From contig CACZMI010000003.1 in NCBI GenBank assembly GCA_902782245.1, forward strand, positions 22,391 through 86,390: a DNA stretch of 64,000 nt, given 5' to 3'. Position numbers and translations under genes: made by a program. The DNA is from an uncultured Bacteroidales bacterium (lineage in GTDB: Bacteria > Bacteroidota > Bacteroidia > Bacteroidales > Bacteroidaceae). Below are positions 35,855 to 45,413 of the stretch, piece by piece. The notes under the pieces were generated by a model. That model made no database searches. It had not been told where the DNA came from and worked only from the letters and a program-made list of their open reading frames with translations. The stretch's first letter is position 1, and each line of letters begins with the position of its first letter.

Positions 35855-36898
35855 ATGTCGCAATTTATCGAGATGTTTGGTGATCCCATGACTAATGACA
35901 AACATTGGCCTGATTACAAGAATATGAATGAGGTCACACGTATTGTTCTTGGTAGTACACCTAACTCTAAGAACCCAGCATACTGGGATGGAGATGTTAG
36001 GTGGATTACACCGGCTGAGATGACTGAAGATTCTTTTTATATTTATGATACCGAGAGACACATAACTGAGGATGGAAGGAATTCCGCCAATCTAACTTTA
36101 TTACCCAAAGGGGCAGTACTATTCTCGACGAGAGCACCTATAGGCAAAATAGGAATAGTTGGTAATGAAATGTGCTGTAATCAAGGTTTTAAGAACTTTG
36201 TATGTTCCGACAAAATCAACAACATATTTCTGTTCTATACTCTCAAATACAAAAAGGACTATTTATGTTCATTAGGTACTGGAACAACTTTCAAAGAACT
36301 ATCTAAAAAGACAGTTGAATCTTTGAAGATTGCAATACCTCCACTAGAACGACAGAGGATGTTTGAATCAATATATAGACAGGCCTATAAATCAGAATTT
36401 GACGGGTTCAAATCGCAATTTATCGAGATGTTCAAAGGAAACTTTTCTAAGCTGAGTTGGGATAAGTGCTTAACCATTACTAATGGCAAAAAGTATGATG
36501 ATGACTATCATGAGTCTGGTACTTACCCTATATGTGGGAGCGGTGGTATAATGGGTTATGGAGAGCGATGCCTTTGTCCAAAAGACACCGTTATCTTAGG
36601 TAGGAAAGGAAACATTAATACACCTATCTACATGGAGACTGAATATTGGATAGTAGATACAGCTTTTTGTCTTGATGTAGATAGAACTAAACTACAGCCG
36701 AAGTATTTCTATTACTGGTGCAAGTTATATGATTTTACCCGCTACAATAAGCAGGGAGTGTTGCCCAGCCTTACCAAAAACGACCTATTGAAAATAGAAA
36801 TGCCTATACCACCTATGGGACTCCAAACGAGATTTGTAAGCATCATAGAACAGGCCGATAAATCAGAATCTGTATGGCATCATAAGATGGCAAGCTAA
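35855..36898 (+). CDS. hsdS: Type I specificity subunit, donor copy beginning at the recombination box
   Basis: 347 residues starting MSQFIEMFG, that is, exactly at the conserved box that lies in the middle of hsdS-1. It encodes two target-recognition domains (about residues 10-175 and 195-335) separated by YKSEFDGFKSQFIEMFKG with box 3, and ends in a shortened C-terminal helix. It lacks the first half of a normal leading domain and has no obvious promoter of its own, though it could be read with the recombinase. Best read as a reservoir of alternative recognition domains. Confidence 0.85.
   Translation: MSQFIEMFGDPMTNDKHWPDYKNMNEVTRIVLGSTPNSKNPAYWDGDVRWITPAEMTEDSFYIYDTERHITEDGRNSANLTLLPKGAVLFSTRAPIGKIGIVGNEMCCNQGFKNFVCSDKINNIFLFYTLKYKKDYLCSLGTGTTFKELSKKTVESLKIAIPPLERQRMFESIYRQAYKSEFDGFKSQFIEMFKGNFSKLSWDKCLTITNGKKYDDDYHESGTYPICGSGGIMGYGERCLCPKDTVILGRKGNINTPIYMETEYWIVDTAFCLDVDRTKLQPKYFYYWCKLYDFTRYNKQGVLPSLTKNDLLKIEMPIPPMGLQTRFVSIIEQADKSESVWHHKMAS
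35858..35880 (+). repeat. hsdS recombination box 2
   Basis: 23-bp copy identical to box 1, located at the very start of hsdS-2, 2239 bp downstream of box 1 and in the same orientation and reading phase. Confidence 0.85.
36413..36432 (+). repeat. hsdS recombination box 3
   Basis: 20-bp copy (23 bp shared with box 1 when the preceding AAA is included) between the two recognition domains of hsdS-2, 555 bp after box 2, in frame. Confidence 0.8.
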
Positions 36899-36927
36899 CA
36901 ACCACAAGAAATAAAACGACAATATAT

Positions 36928-39858
36928 ATGGCATACTTTAACGAAGAGAACACTGTAGAGCAGATGCTCATCAATGCTGCAGGCAAGTGCGGCTGGATTT
37001 ATGTAGAGCCACAGAATGTGCCAAGACTACCTGACGAGGTATTTGTAACGGAATGGTTGGTTACAGCTTTGATGAAGTTGAATCCTATTACTGCAGACCA
37101 AGCAGAGCAGGTCATCTATCGGTTAAGAGCAGCATGCACCATAGGGAACAACTATGAGGAGCTGATAAATGCAAACGACCGATTCCGCCGCCTGCTGTTT
37201 GAGGAGAACTCTTATCCCTTTGGTGAGGACGGTGAGAACATAAACATACGGTTCTTTAGTGACGACCCAGCCATACCTGATCGTTGTGTATTAACAAACC
37301 AATGGGAATTCCCCAGGAAGAGCAAAGAAGGCGGTAAGCGTCTTGACTTGGTTTACATAATCAACGGCATACCAATGATAATTGGTGAGGCAAAAACGCC
37401 AGTTAAGTCATCTGTGACATGGGCTGATGGTGCTACAGACATACTGCACTACCAGAAGAGTATTCCGGAAATGTTTGTGCCAAACATACTGTGCTTTGCA
37501 AGTGAAGGAAAGGAACTGCAATATGCAAGTGTAGGCTGCCCAGTAGATAAATGGGGCCCTTGGTTTGCCGATGAGGACCGTCACCACGGAACACTTGAGG
37601 ATGTAGAGCACAATTACATTTCTTTACTGACCCCGGAGCGTGTTCTTGACATTTACCGCTTCTATACAGTATTTACTGGCGGTGACAGTGGACGTAAAGT
37701 AAAGATAGTATGCCGTTACCAGCAATACCTGGGAGGTGAAGCTATTGTACAGCGTGTGCTGAATACATACCGGAACGGTAAAGGTCCTAGAAAGGGCTTG
37801 ATTTGGCATTTTCAAGGTTCTGGCAAATCATGGCTTATGGTTTTTGCCGCCCAGAAACTGCGCCGTCAAAATGACCTTAAAGCCCCTACTGTTGTTATTG
37901 TTGATGACAGAATAGATTTGGAAGACCAGATTACCGGCGATTTTACACGTGCGGAGATTCCAAACGTGGACAACATAACCACTAAAGAAGAGCTTGAGAC
38001 CAAGATTCACCAACGTAAGATACTTATCACAACAATCTTTAAATTTGGTGACCTGAATGAAGGTGAAGTCATTGATGAGCGTGATAACATAATCCTTCTT
38101 ATGGATGAGGCCCACCGCACCCAGGAGGGTGACCTTGGTAAGAGGATGCGTACTGCCCTACCTAATGCTTTCTTCTTTGGTTTGACCGGTACACCTATAA
38201 ACCGTAATGACCATAACACATTTGCTTGTTTTGGTAGTGAAGAAGATGAGTATGGTTATATCTCCAAGTACACGTTCCAGAACTCTGTTGATGATGGAGC
38301 CACCCTTGAGCTCAATTTCAAGACGGTACCTGTTGAAATGCATCTTGATGAAGAGAAACTACAGGCTGAATTTGATGCTCTTACGGACCAGATTAGCGAA
38401 GAGGATAAGCAGGAATTGGTACGTAGAACAACTGTTGAAGCCTTCTTTACTTCCGAGAAACGTATCAATGATGTCTGCAAGTTTATTGTAAGCCATTTCC
38501 GTGAATACATAGAGCCCACAGGCCTGAAAGCACAGGTTGTAGTATATAACCGTCATTGCTGCGTGAAGTATAAGAAAGCACTTGATGCTTTATTGGGTAC
38601 AGATGACCAGACTACTATTGTAATGCATACTTCCGGAGATAAAGCAGATGACTATAAAGAATACAAGCGTAGTCGTGATGAGGAAAAGAAACTTCTAGAC
38701 CAGTTCCGCGACCCACTATCACCTTTGAAGTTTGTAATTGTAACCAGTAAACTTCTAACCGGCTTTGATGCACCTATACTACAGTGTATGTATTTGGATA
38801 AGCCCATGAAGAATCATACGCTACTCCAGGCCATTTGCCGTACAAACCGCACATACAATGAGAACAAGAAATGCGGATTAATTGTTGACTTTGTGGGCGT
38901 GTTTGAGGATGTGGCTAAGAGTCTAGCATTTGATGAGGAGAGCGTTAAGACCGTCATTAAGAATATGGATGAAATTAAGACTCTTATCCCCACATTTATG
39001 CAAGAGTGCATAGAATTCTTCCCTGGAGTTGACCGCACCATTGGTGGCTGGGAAGGCCTTACCGCTGCACAGCAATGTCTGAAGGATGAAGGCGTGAAGA
39101 CCAACTTTGCCCGCCATTTTGCAAGACTAGCCAAAGCCTGGGAGATAATATCACCTGATGAGTATCTGGCGCCCTACTCTAACGATTACACCTGGCTTGC
39201 ACAGGTATATCAGAGCGTACGCCCGGTAAGCGGCGGAAATCTGATATGGAAGCTGTTGGGTGCCAAGACCATTGAGATTATCCATAATAACATTGATACA
39301 ATTGACATAGGTGAAGCCTTAGAGGATCTAGTAATTGATGCCGATATTATCAACTCTGTACTGGATGATGAAAAGAAACGACAGAAGAAAATTGTGGAGG
39401 TGGAGAAGATGCTGAAGATTCGTCTGGGCGAGCATAAGGGAGATCCTAAGTTCAAAAAGTTTGCTGAGAAGCTGGATGAGTTACGTGAACGAATGGAGCA
39501 AAGCCTGATATCAAGTATTGATTTCTTGAAGCAACTGCTACAGCTGGCTAAAGAACTGCTTGAGGAGGAAAAGAAGATTGATCAGCCCCAGGATAAACGT
39601 GCTCAAGCTAGAGCTGCACTGACCGATCTATTTGAGAGCATTAAGACAGAAGAAACACCGTTTATTGTAGAGAAAGTGGTCAATGATATTGATAATGAAG
39701 TAGTCAACATCATCCGCCAATTCAACGATGCTTTTCAAAGTGTCACCGCAAAACGAGAGATAAAGAAAAAGCTGCGCTCTATTCTCTGGGTTAAGTACCA
39801 GATTAAAGACAACGATGTTTTTGAGAAGGCATATCAGTATATTGAGATGTATTATTAA
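36928..39858 (+). CDS. hsdR: Type I restriction endonuclease subunit R
   Basis: 976-residue motor and nuclease subunit that translocates DNA and cleaves unmodified targets. The N-terminal PD-(D/E)xK nuclease has LDLVYIINGIPMIIGEAKTP near residues 137-156; the SF2 helicase has Walker A QGSGKSW near 297-303, DEAHRTQEGDLG near 391-402, TGLTGTP-type motif and QAICRTNRTYN near 634-644. The C-terminal helical domain is full length. It is 30 bp after hsdS-2 and completes the locus. Confidence 0.95.
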   Translation: MAYFNEENTVEQMLINAAGKCGWIYVEPQNVPRLPDEVFVTEWLVTALMKLNPITADQAEQVIYRLRAACTIGNNYEELINANDRFRRLLFEENSYPFGEDGENINIRFFSDDPAIPDRCVLTNQWEFPRKSKEGGKRLDLVYIINGIPMIIGEAKTPVKSSVTWADGATDILHYQKSIPEMFVPNILCFASEGKELQYASVGCPVDKWGPWFADEDRHHGTLEDVEHNYISLLTPERVLDIYRFYTVFTGGDSGRKVKIVCRYQQYLGGEAIVQRVLNTYRNGKGPRKGLIWHFQGSGKSWLMVFAAQKLRRQNDLKAPTVVIVDDRIDLEDQITGDFTRAEIPNVDNITTKEELETKIHQRKILITTIFKFGDLNEGEVIDERDNIILLMDEAHRTQEGDLGKRMRTALPNAFFFGLTGTPINRNDHNTFACFGSEEDEYGYISKYTFQNSVDDGATLELNFKTVPVEMHLDEEKLQAEFDALTDQISEEDKQELVRRTTVEAFFTSEKRINDVCKFIVSHFREYIEPTGLKAQVVVYNRHCCVKYKKALDALLGTDDQTTIVMHTSGDKADDYKEYKRSRDEEKKLLDQFRDPLSPLKFVIVTSKLLTGFDAPILQCMYLDKPMKNHTLLQAICRTNRTYNENKKCGLIVDFVGVFEDVAKSLAFDEESVKTVIKNMDEIKTLIPTFMQECIEFFPGVDRTIGGWEGLTAAQQCLKDEGVKTNFARHFARLAKAWEIISPDEYLAPYSNDYTWLAQVYQSVRPVSGGNLIWKLLGAKTIEIIHNNIDTIDIGEALEDLVIDADIINSVLDDEKKRQKKIVEVEKMLKIRLGEHKGDPKFKKFAEKLDELRERMEQSLISSIDFLKQLLQLAKELLEEEKKIDQPQDKRAQARAALTDLFESIKTEETPFIVEKVVNDIDNEVVNIIRQFNDAFQSVTAKREIKKKLRSILWVKYQIKDNDVFEKAYQYIEMYY

Positions 39859-39909
39859 TTGAAATAGAATATAGTTATTTACAGAAGTATTTCTAAAACT
39901 GTTCTCCCA

Positions 39910-41991
39910 ATGACAGTATCACCAAATAGTATGCAAACTATTACTCATAATATGGATAACGATAATAATATTATTAAACAAGTAACTGTAAAGGATCTTC
40001 TCAAAGGTTATTATTTTTATATCCCTTCTTACCAAAGAGGTTATAGATGGACAAAGCAACAGGTATATGACTTGTGTAATGACCTTCTTGAATATGCCTT
40101 CAAAGAAGGCAAAACTCCTCAATCCTTTTACAGCCTTCAACCATTGATTGTTAGGTATGGATTCTTCGAAATAAATGGAAAACGTCGTGAAGCCTATGAG
40201 GTTATTGATGGTCAACAAAGATTGACTACAATATTCTTGCTGTATAGATTTTTAGCAAAAAAACTAAGATATACGAATATGGATGATGTTTCCAATGATC
40301 ATGGAAACAAGAAACTATATCATATTTATTATGAGACTAGGCCGAATGACTTTTCTATAATTGAGAAAACCGGATTTGAGCAATTAACGAATGGCGACAT
40401 TAAAGATATTGACATAGCTCACATTGCAAATGCATTGCACTATATGAACACATGGTTGGAAAATTCCAAGGATGATGATCCTGATTGTGCTCAAGCTTTG
40501 TGTGGTTTGTATGGAATTGAGTATAATAAAAGTACTGTTCAACAGAAATTATTTGAACTTCTCAATGATGAGAACAAGCAACTTGGTAGTGTTCAATTTA
40601 TCTGGTATGAGATTGGCCCCGCCAAAGATGCCATTAGGGAGTTCCTTTCTGAAAATAAAGGTAAGATTGGACTTACTGACACAGAGAAGATTCGTGCTCT
40701 TTTCATGCAAAGAAGCAACTTTGAAAACGATATACGAAATCTGAAGCAATTGAGTATTGCAAAGGATTGGGAACTTGTTGAAAACACTCTTCATAGAAAT
40801 GATTTCTGGTCTTTTATAAGCAATGATATATCACTAGAGGATGGGCGTATCAACATAATATTCAAATATATATTCGATAATCGTCTCGAAACAAAAGACA
40901 TCATCCAGGAGGGTGATTATCTATATAGATTCTTTTATCACCACCTAACAAAAAAAGAAAAGACTGATAAAGGTTCTGTAGTCGTTAACGAGGTAGAGGT
41001 CCTTTGGAAGCAAGTTATGGATTGTTTTCGCATGTTACAAAATTGGTACTACAATCCCAAAATATACAATCTTGTGGGACTTCTTGTAAAACATGGTTAC
41101 TCCATAAAAGAGATATCAGACATCTATAATCGTGATGATGTAAACACTCATGATGATTTCATTTTTAATCTCAACAAAGAGATACGAACTCAAATAATAG
41201 ATCCAATACCAATTAGAATGGGAAATTCAGAATTAGAAATACAGGAAGATGAAGAATACATAGATTTATTCTTTGACCATTCTAAAGAAAAGGCAATGAT
41301 GCCAGATCTTCTTCGATTCATCAACATTAGAGAAATGAATAAGACCATAGACCTGGCTTTGTCTGATATTGATAAGGAAGATGACGAAAAAAAGAAATCT
41401 GACCTTTTGCGAGGAGCTCGCGATGTTATCAGCCATATTTATCGATTCCCCTTTGAGGCTCTTGACGTATTCAATTGGGATATAGAACATATTGATTCAG
41501 CAACAACCAATAGCCTAACTAAACCTAAGGATCAAGAAGAATGGTTGTTAGGTGCAGAACAATCACTGGGAGATAAGATCTTAAAGGATGATTATTACAT
41601 AAAGCTAAGAGATAATAAAGAAGTCGCAGATGACGAAACGAAAAAAGAAATACTCACAGCAATGGTGAACCGCGTATACGACGTTGTTGAAGAGGACAGT
41701 TCTGTTATGAGAAAAAACTGGATAGGAAATCTCACGTTGTTGGATTGTGGCACAAACAGATCATACAAGAATAAGATATTTGCCTGGAAAAAAGAAATTT
41801 TACAAGATAGAATAAGATCAGGGGTATTCGTCCCCATTTGTACCCAAAATATCTTTAATAAGTCTATTCCAAATGTGACTCCATATGATTGGAAATGGTC
41901 TCATAAGGATAAGAAAGCATATCATGCGTATTTACTGAAAGAAATCAAAGAATTCAAGGATGAATTCGCTGATGATACAATCGAAAACTGA
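39910..41991 (+). CDS. DUF262/DUF1524 protein (GmrSD/SspE-like nuclease)
   Basis: 693 residues. The N-terminal DUF262 domain has YIPSYQRGYRW near residues 36-46 and VIDGQQRLTTIFLLY near 97-111, the DGQQR motif associated with NTP-dependent sensing. The C-terminal DUF1524 region has the HNH-type block WDIEHIDSATTNS near 521-533 and WIGNLTLLDCGTNRSYKNK near 602-620. Relatives such as GmrSD and SspE restrict modified or unmodified phage DNA. Starts at 39931 or 39952 are possible. The gene follows hsdR by 51 bp and is followed by a second DUF262 gene. Confidence 0.88.
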   Translation: MTVSPNSMQTITHNMDNDNNIIKQVTVKDLLKGYYFYIPSYQRGYRWTKQQVYDLCNDLLEYAFKEGKTPQSFYSLQPLIVRYGFFEINGKRREAYEVIDGQQRLTTIFLLYRFLAKKLRYTNMDDVSNDHGNKKLYHIYYETRPNDFSIIEKTGFEQLTNGDIKDIDIAHIANALHYMNTWLENSKDDDPDCAQALCGLYGIEYNKSTVQQKLFELLNDENKQLGSVQFIWYEIGPAKDAIREFLSENKGKIGLTDTEKIRALFMQRSNFENDIRNLKQLSIAKDWELVENTLHRNDFWSFISNDISLEDGRINIIFKYIFDNRLETKDIIQEGDYLYRFFYHHLTKKEKTDKGSVVVNEVEVLWKQVMDCFRMLQNWYYNPKIYNLVGLLVKHGYSIKEISDIYNRDDVNTHDDFIFNLNKEIRTQIIDPIPIRMGNSELEIQEDEEYIDLFFDHSKEKAMMPDLLRFINIREMNKTIDLALSDIDKEDDEKKKSDLLRGARDVISHIYRFPFEALDVFNWDIEHIDSATTNSLTKPKDQEEWLLGAEQSLGDKILKDDYYIKLRDNKEVADDETKKEILTAMVNRVYDVVEEDSSVMRKNWIGNLTLLDCGTNRSYKNKIFAWKKEILQDRIRSGVFVPICTQNIFNKSIPNVTPYDWKWSHKDKKAYHAYLLKEIKEFKDEFADDTIEN

Positions 41992-42011
41992 AACAGGATT
42001 CCAACAAATAA

Positions 42012-44555
42012 ATGAATATGAAAACAACTAAGCTCCATACATTTAAAGAAGTTCTTACAAAAGGCATCACCGTTGATGAACTAGAAGAACCAATTAAGGT
42101 TTCTTGTTTTTTCATACCGAAGATTCAGCGCTCCTATGCCCAAGGAAGAAAATCAGAAAATGACATAAGAACGGATTTTCTTGACGACATTTTTTCGATA
42201 CTAACTTCTGATAATGATTCTCCTTTGGAATTAAGTTTTCTTTTGGGATCGAAGCAGGTATTAATCAATGGATTAACAGATGGATTTGAGCTTCTTGATG
42301 GACAACAGCGCGCAACCACTCTATTCTTACTATATTGGTATGTAAATAATCGAGAAGAAGAAATATTGCCAGACTTTTTAAGAAGATTCACATACGAGAC
42401 ACGAGATACATCTACTGATTTTTTGACAAATATTTCTAAACAAAAGTATTGTTTCGATTATAAGAAGCCATCTGAAATCCTAAAAGCCAAAATCTGGTTT
42501 ACTGATGATTTTAATTGCGACCCGACAGTTTGTGCGATGCTAAATATGTTAGACGACATCCATTCTAGATATAATAGTCTTAAAATATCAAATATATCAA
42601 CAAGATTGGAACGTCTGCAATTCTATGTCCTATTGTTAGAGAAGTTTGACATGAACGATGAACTATACATCAAGATGAATTCTCGCGGATTGTCATTAAT
42701 ACCCTTTGAAAACTTCAAAGCATCAATAGTTCGATATATGAAAAAGCATCCCAAGGCGATATATGGTAAAGATAAGCCAGAAGCCGGAGAGAGTCCTTAT
42801 TGGTTAAAGTTCATATCCAACATTGATGCACGATGGATTGACATATTCTGGCAAAATCCGATGTCCAACAACAATAACAACAATATAATAAACGAAGAAA
42901 TAATGATTAACGATTTCGAAATTGGCAATCGTTATTTCCTTTTTTTTAATCGCTACTTTTTTACCAAATCTGCGATCTTGAATGGAGTTGAAGATAAAAA
43001 ACTTCATTATTTACCAGATTTCTTTACTAACGAATGCGAAAAACCAGAAAATGAAAAAAGACTTAGGAAATGGAGTAATTATCTTGAATTGTTCAGTTTA
43101 ATTGCGAATAGCCAGCAAAAAAACTCCTTGCCATCTGCAAAATACCCAGTATTCTCTGCAATTGAGAAAATATTGGAGACTTTTTATTCTCATCAAGATT
43201 TTATTCTAAAATGTATTCATGAAGATCCATTTGGCAACACGTCTGATTTTGACGTATTAAGAAAAGAAAAATATTATTTGCCTGATAAAATTATATTTGC
43301 GGCTACAACTGAATTCATAGAATCTATACCTGACGGATATGATTTTAGTTCCAACATCGTCAGAGAGAACTATAAACGAATGTTGAGAGTCGCACATAAT
43401 GTAATAGAGAACACAACCATCGAAAGTGATGTGCCTGCTGTTGGTGTCATAAATTCACTAAGTGAAATAATTCATTTTAAAGGTGCAACTACTGATAATT
43501 TCTATTATAGTCTAGCCACAAATGAGTTGAAGAGTCGAAACGAACAACTTAAGGATGAGAGAGAGAAAGCTAAAGAGATGTTTGACAATGAAAACAAGTA
43601 TGACAAAACTTGGGAAGATGCATTCATTGAGGCAGAAAAACATCCTTTCTTCAAAGGCTCCGTTTCGTTTTTCTTTACTCCACATGTAGGTACAAGTATT
43701 GATTTTAAATCACGATTCGATATAATTAAAGAACTTTTCGATGAGAATGGAATAACGGATAGGTATAAGAAGGATGAACATATATTGATTAGAGCCATGC
43801 TTAGTTGTCTCAACCATTGGGATAAAGCGGGTCTACAGGATAGATATTTTACAGAAAAAGCAGACAACAAAGACAAGCATCTTAAGACCATCGTTACTGG
43901 CTGTCCCGAGGTAAGAACAATGTTTTGTAATTATTTCAAAGACACAAGTATATCAATTTCTGATTACTTGCATAACATTGTGAATAATTCCTCTTGCGAT
44001 CCAAAAGAAAGTAACATATCTTTCATGCTGTTATATAAACGTCTAATTAAGGACACAAATGCAAGTGCAATATTTGATGAGGTTAGCATCAGAGAATCCT
44101 CAAAAGGCTGTTTCTGTATTAAAAATAATCGCAGCTATGTCATTATGATTCCAAGTAAATGGTATGATCAATTAGTGTTGGATACAGAGCGTCATATTAT
44201 TATTCCTTATCTTATCAAAAACCACTCTTTCGAATACGATGATGACAAACAAAAAGAACAGATAAACAGTCCTCTCAACGACTATTGGGCTTGGGGTGTT
44301 GACATTTATAAGCAATTGAAATACAATAATAAAGAATACTATTTACATCTATACTTTAACGAATACAAACAAGTGGTGTATTATATCTATGGCCCATCTG
44401 TCATAGATTTGGAAAGAGTTTTTCAAATATCAGACAATACAATTAAAGATGGTATTTGTTTACCTGAAACGGTTCCATATCAGTTTTACAAGGATATGCA
44501 ACCGATCATTGATAAAATAACAGAAATTGAAAAGAATCTGTCGACATTAATGTAA
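42012..44555 (+). CDS. DUF262-domain protein without visible HNH motif
   Basis: 847 residues. The DUF262 signature is clear: FFIPKIQRSYAQGR near residues 34-47, LLDGQQRATTLFLLYWY near 96-112 and KMNSRGLSLIPFENFKA near 221-237. The remaining 600 residues lack the H..N..N motif of DUF1524. A block HPFFKGSVSFFF near 547-558 recurs, as I recall, in long DUF262 proteins. It starts 20 bp after the first DUF262 gene and ends at an intrinsic terminator, so the pair probably acts together. Confidence 0.8.
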   Translation: MNMKTTKLHTFKEVLTKGITVDELEEPIKVSCFFIPKIQRSYAQGRKSENDIRTDFLDDIFSILTSDNDSPLELSFLLGSKQVLINGLTDGFELLDGQQRATTLFLLYWYVNNREEEILPDFLRRFTYETRDTSTDFLTNISKQKYCFDYKKPSEILKAKIWFTDDFNCDPTVCAMLNMLDDIHSRYNSLKISNISTRLERLQFYVLLLEKFDMNDELYIKMNSRGLSLIPFENFKASIVRYMKKHPKAIYGKDKPEAGESPYWLKFISNIDARWIDIFWQNPMSNNNNNNIINEEIMINDFEIGNRYFLFFNRYFFTKSAILNGVEDKKLHYLPDFFTNECEKPENEKRLRKWSNYLELFSLIANSQQKNSLPSAKYPVFSAIEKILETFYSHQDFILKCIHEDPFGNTSDFDVLRKEKYYLPDKIIFAATTEFIESIPDGYDFSSNIVRENYKRMLRVAHNVIENTTIESDVPAVGVINSLSEIIHFKGATTDNFYYSLATNELKSRNEQLKDEREKAKEMFDNENKYDKTWEDAFIEAEKHPFFKGSVSFFFTPHVGTSIDFKSRFDIIKELFDENGITDRYKKDEHILIRAMLSCLNHWDKAGLQDRYFTEKADNKDKHLKTIVTGCPEVRTMFCNYFKDTSISISDYLHNIVNNSSCDPKESNISFMLLYKRLIKDTNASAIFDEVSIRESSKGCFCIKNNRSYVIMIPSKWYDQLVLDTERHIIIPYLIKNHSFEYDDDKQKEQINSPLNDYWAWGVDIYKQLKYNNKEYYLHLYFNEYKQVVYYIYGPSVIDLERVFQISDNTIKDGICLPETVPYQFYKDMQPIIDKITEIEKNLSTLM

Positions 44556-44576
44556 CCATATTATTATTCAGAATAT

Positions 44577-44610
44577 AATCCGGGAATCGTTTGCATTTCC
44601 GGATTTTTTT
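44577..44610 (+). terminator. Intrinsic terminator of the DUF262 pair / restriction operon
   Basis: An 11-bp stem AATCCGGGAAT with ATTTCCGGATT (one G-U pair), 7-nt loop, then a T run. It closes the transcription unit that probably begins at the first hsdM. Confidence 0.85.
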
Positions 44611-44631
44611 GCTATCTTAGTTCTGTCTTTT

Positions 44632-44742
44632 GAGGGAGGGTTCTCCTCCCCACCAAGAAATCAAATTCTATTTATTAACTACCTGACGGCGGGGCCAAAC
44701 AGACGGCTGCTCGCGCGCGGGACAGCGGTGTGGTTTGGCATC
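44632..44742 (+). promoter_or_regulatory. Structured 5' leader upstream of two small genes
   Basis: Two hairpins in otherwise AT-rich DNA: GGGAGG-GTTCT-CCTCCC at about 44634-44650, and a GC-rich element closed by GCCAAAC (44694-44700) and GTTTGGC (44733-44739) with an inner GCTG/CAGC pair and a CG-rich loop. The second ends 30 nt before the ATG of the 81-residue gene. It may be a cis-regulatory RNA or a separate small RNA. Not a known class to my recognition. Confidence 0.4.
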
Positions 44743-44769
44743 GGCCTATGGTGAAAAAAAAACATTGTC

Positions 44770-45015
44770 ATGAAAAAACCGGACTTTTACAAGAGACTGG
44801 ATCCGCATGGGCGGAAAGTGTATAATGTTAACGTTCCCCTGAAACCTCTTTCCGAGCGTTTCATTAAGCTGATGAACCAGAAGAGGCGGAGCAAGGATGC
44901 TACAGGGCATATGTTCTACAATCAGGAAGAAAGAGATTATCTGGGAAAGGAGTGCCTGGTTCTTCTGGCAGAACTTCATCCTGCCGATGCCTATTTATAC
45001 ATGATGGAAGACTAA
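44770..45015 (+). CDS. Small uncharacterised protein
   Basis: 81 residues, basic N-terminal half (MKKPDFYKRLDPHGRKVYNV, then MNQKRRSKDATGHMFYNQEE) and a more hydrophobic C-terminus ending LYMMED. No known motif. It starts 30 nt after a GC-rich hairpin leader and is followed 10 bp later by a second small gene, so both are probably made together. Confidence 0.55.
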   Translation: MKKPDFYKRLDPHGRKVYNVNVPLKPLSERFIKLMNQKRRSKDATGHMFYNQEERDYLGKECLVLLAELHPADAYLYMMED

Positions 45016-45025
45016 ATGATGTGTT

Positions 45026-45220
45026 ATGATTATCAATGCACCTGTAAAGAAGATTCAAAAGCTCCTCACCTTATTGGGAGAGGAGCTTGATGGGGATGAT
45101 AATGAGTTGATTGAAACTATCAAGCCTGCGCTTACTGCAAATGTTCCGGAACTAGATGAGGCGGGAGTGAATGAGCTGATTCGGATTATCAAGGAGAGGC
45201 GGAAGGAAAGGTTATTATAA
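45026..45220 (+). CDS. Small uncharacterised protein
   Basis: 64 residues, predicted helical: VKKIQKLLTLLGEELDGDDN, then an acidic middle and a basic tail IIKERRKERLL. No recognised family. It directly follows the 81-residue gene (10-bp gap). The reading frame is supported mainly by the tight spacing and the absence of alternatives. Confidence 0.45.
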   Translation: MIINAPVKKIQKLLTLLGEELDGDDNELIETIKPALTANVPELDEAGVNELIRIIKERRKERLL

Positions 45221-45312
45221 GGCAATAAGAAACTATAATTTAAATATCTAATAATCATGTATTTATAGTAAATAACTGTTTCAAAAGTCTTAACCGAACT
45301 TAACAAATTTCC

Positions 45313-45366
45313 TTGCAATCTTACCAGATAAACGCAGTACGTTTGCATCGGAGTTAACACTCTGAT
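45313..45366 (+). promoter_or_regulatory. Promoter and leader hairpin of the agmatine-deiminase-like gene
   Basis: TTG (45313-45315), a 22-nt spacer and TACGTTTG (45338-45345) form a likely promoter. Immediately after, the RNA would begin with an 8-bp hairpin ATCGGAGT-TAAC-ACTCTGAT (one G-U pair), about 48 nt before the ATG at 45414. Confidence 0.5.
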
Positions 45367-45413
45367 TATTAAATATTTATATAAATTATTATTCCATTAA
45401 AAACAGAATTGTT

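Noticed and set aside
33619-36432. A CRISPR array, from the three exact direct repeats
   Set aside because: The repeats are inside coding sequence at irregular distances of hundreds to thousands of bases, and no cas genes are present.
30021-44555. A BREX or DISARM system
   Set aside because: No PglZ, BrxL, BrxC, DrmA or DrmB homologue is present; the genes are type I restriction subunits and DUF262 proteins.
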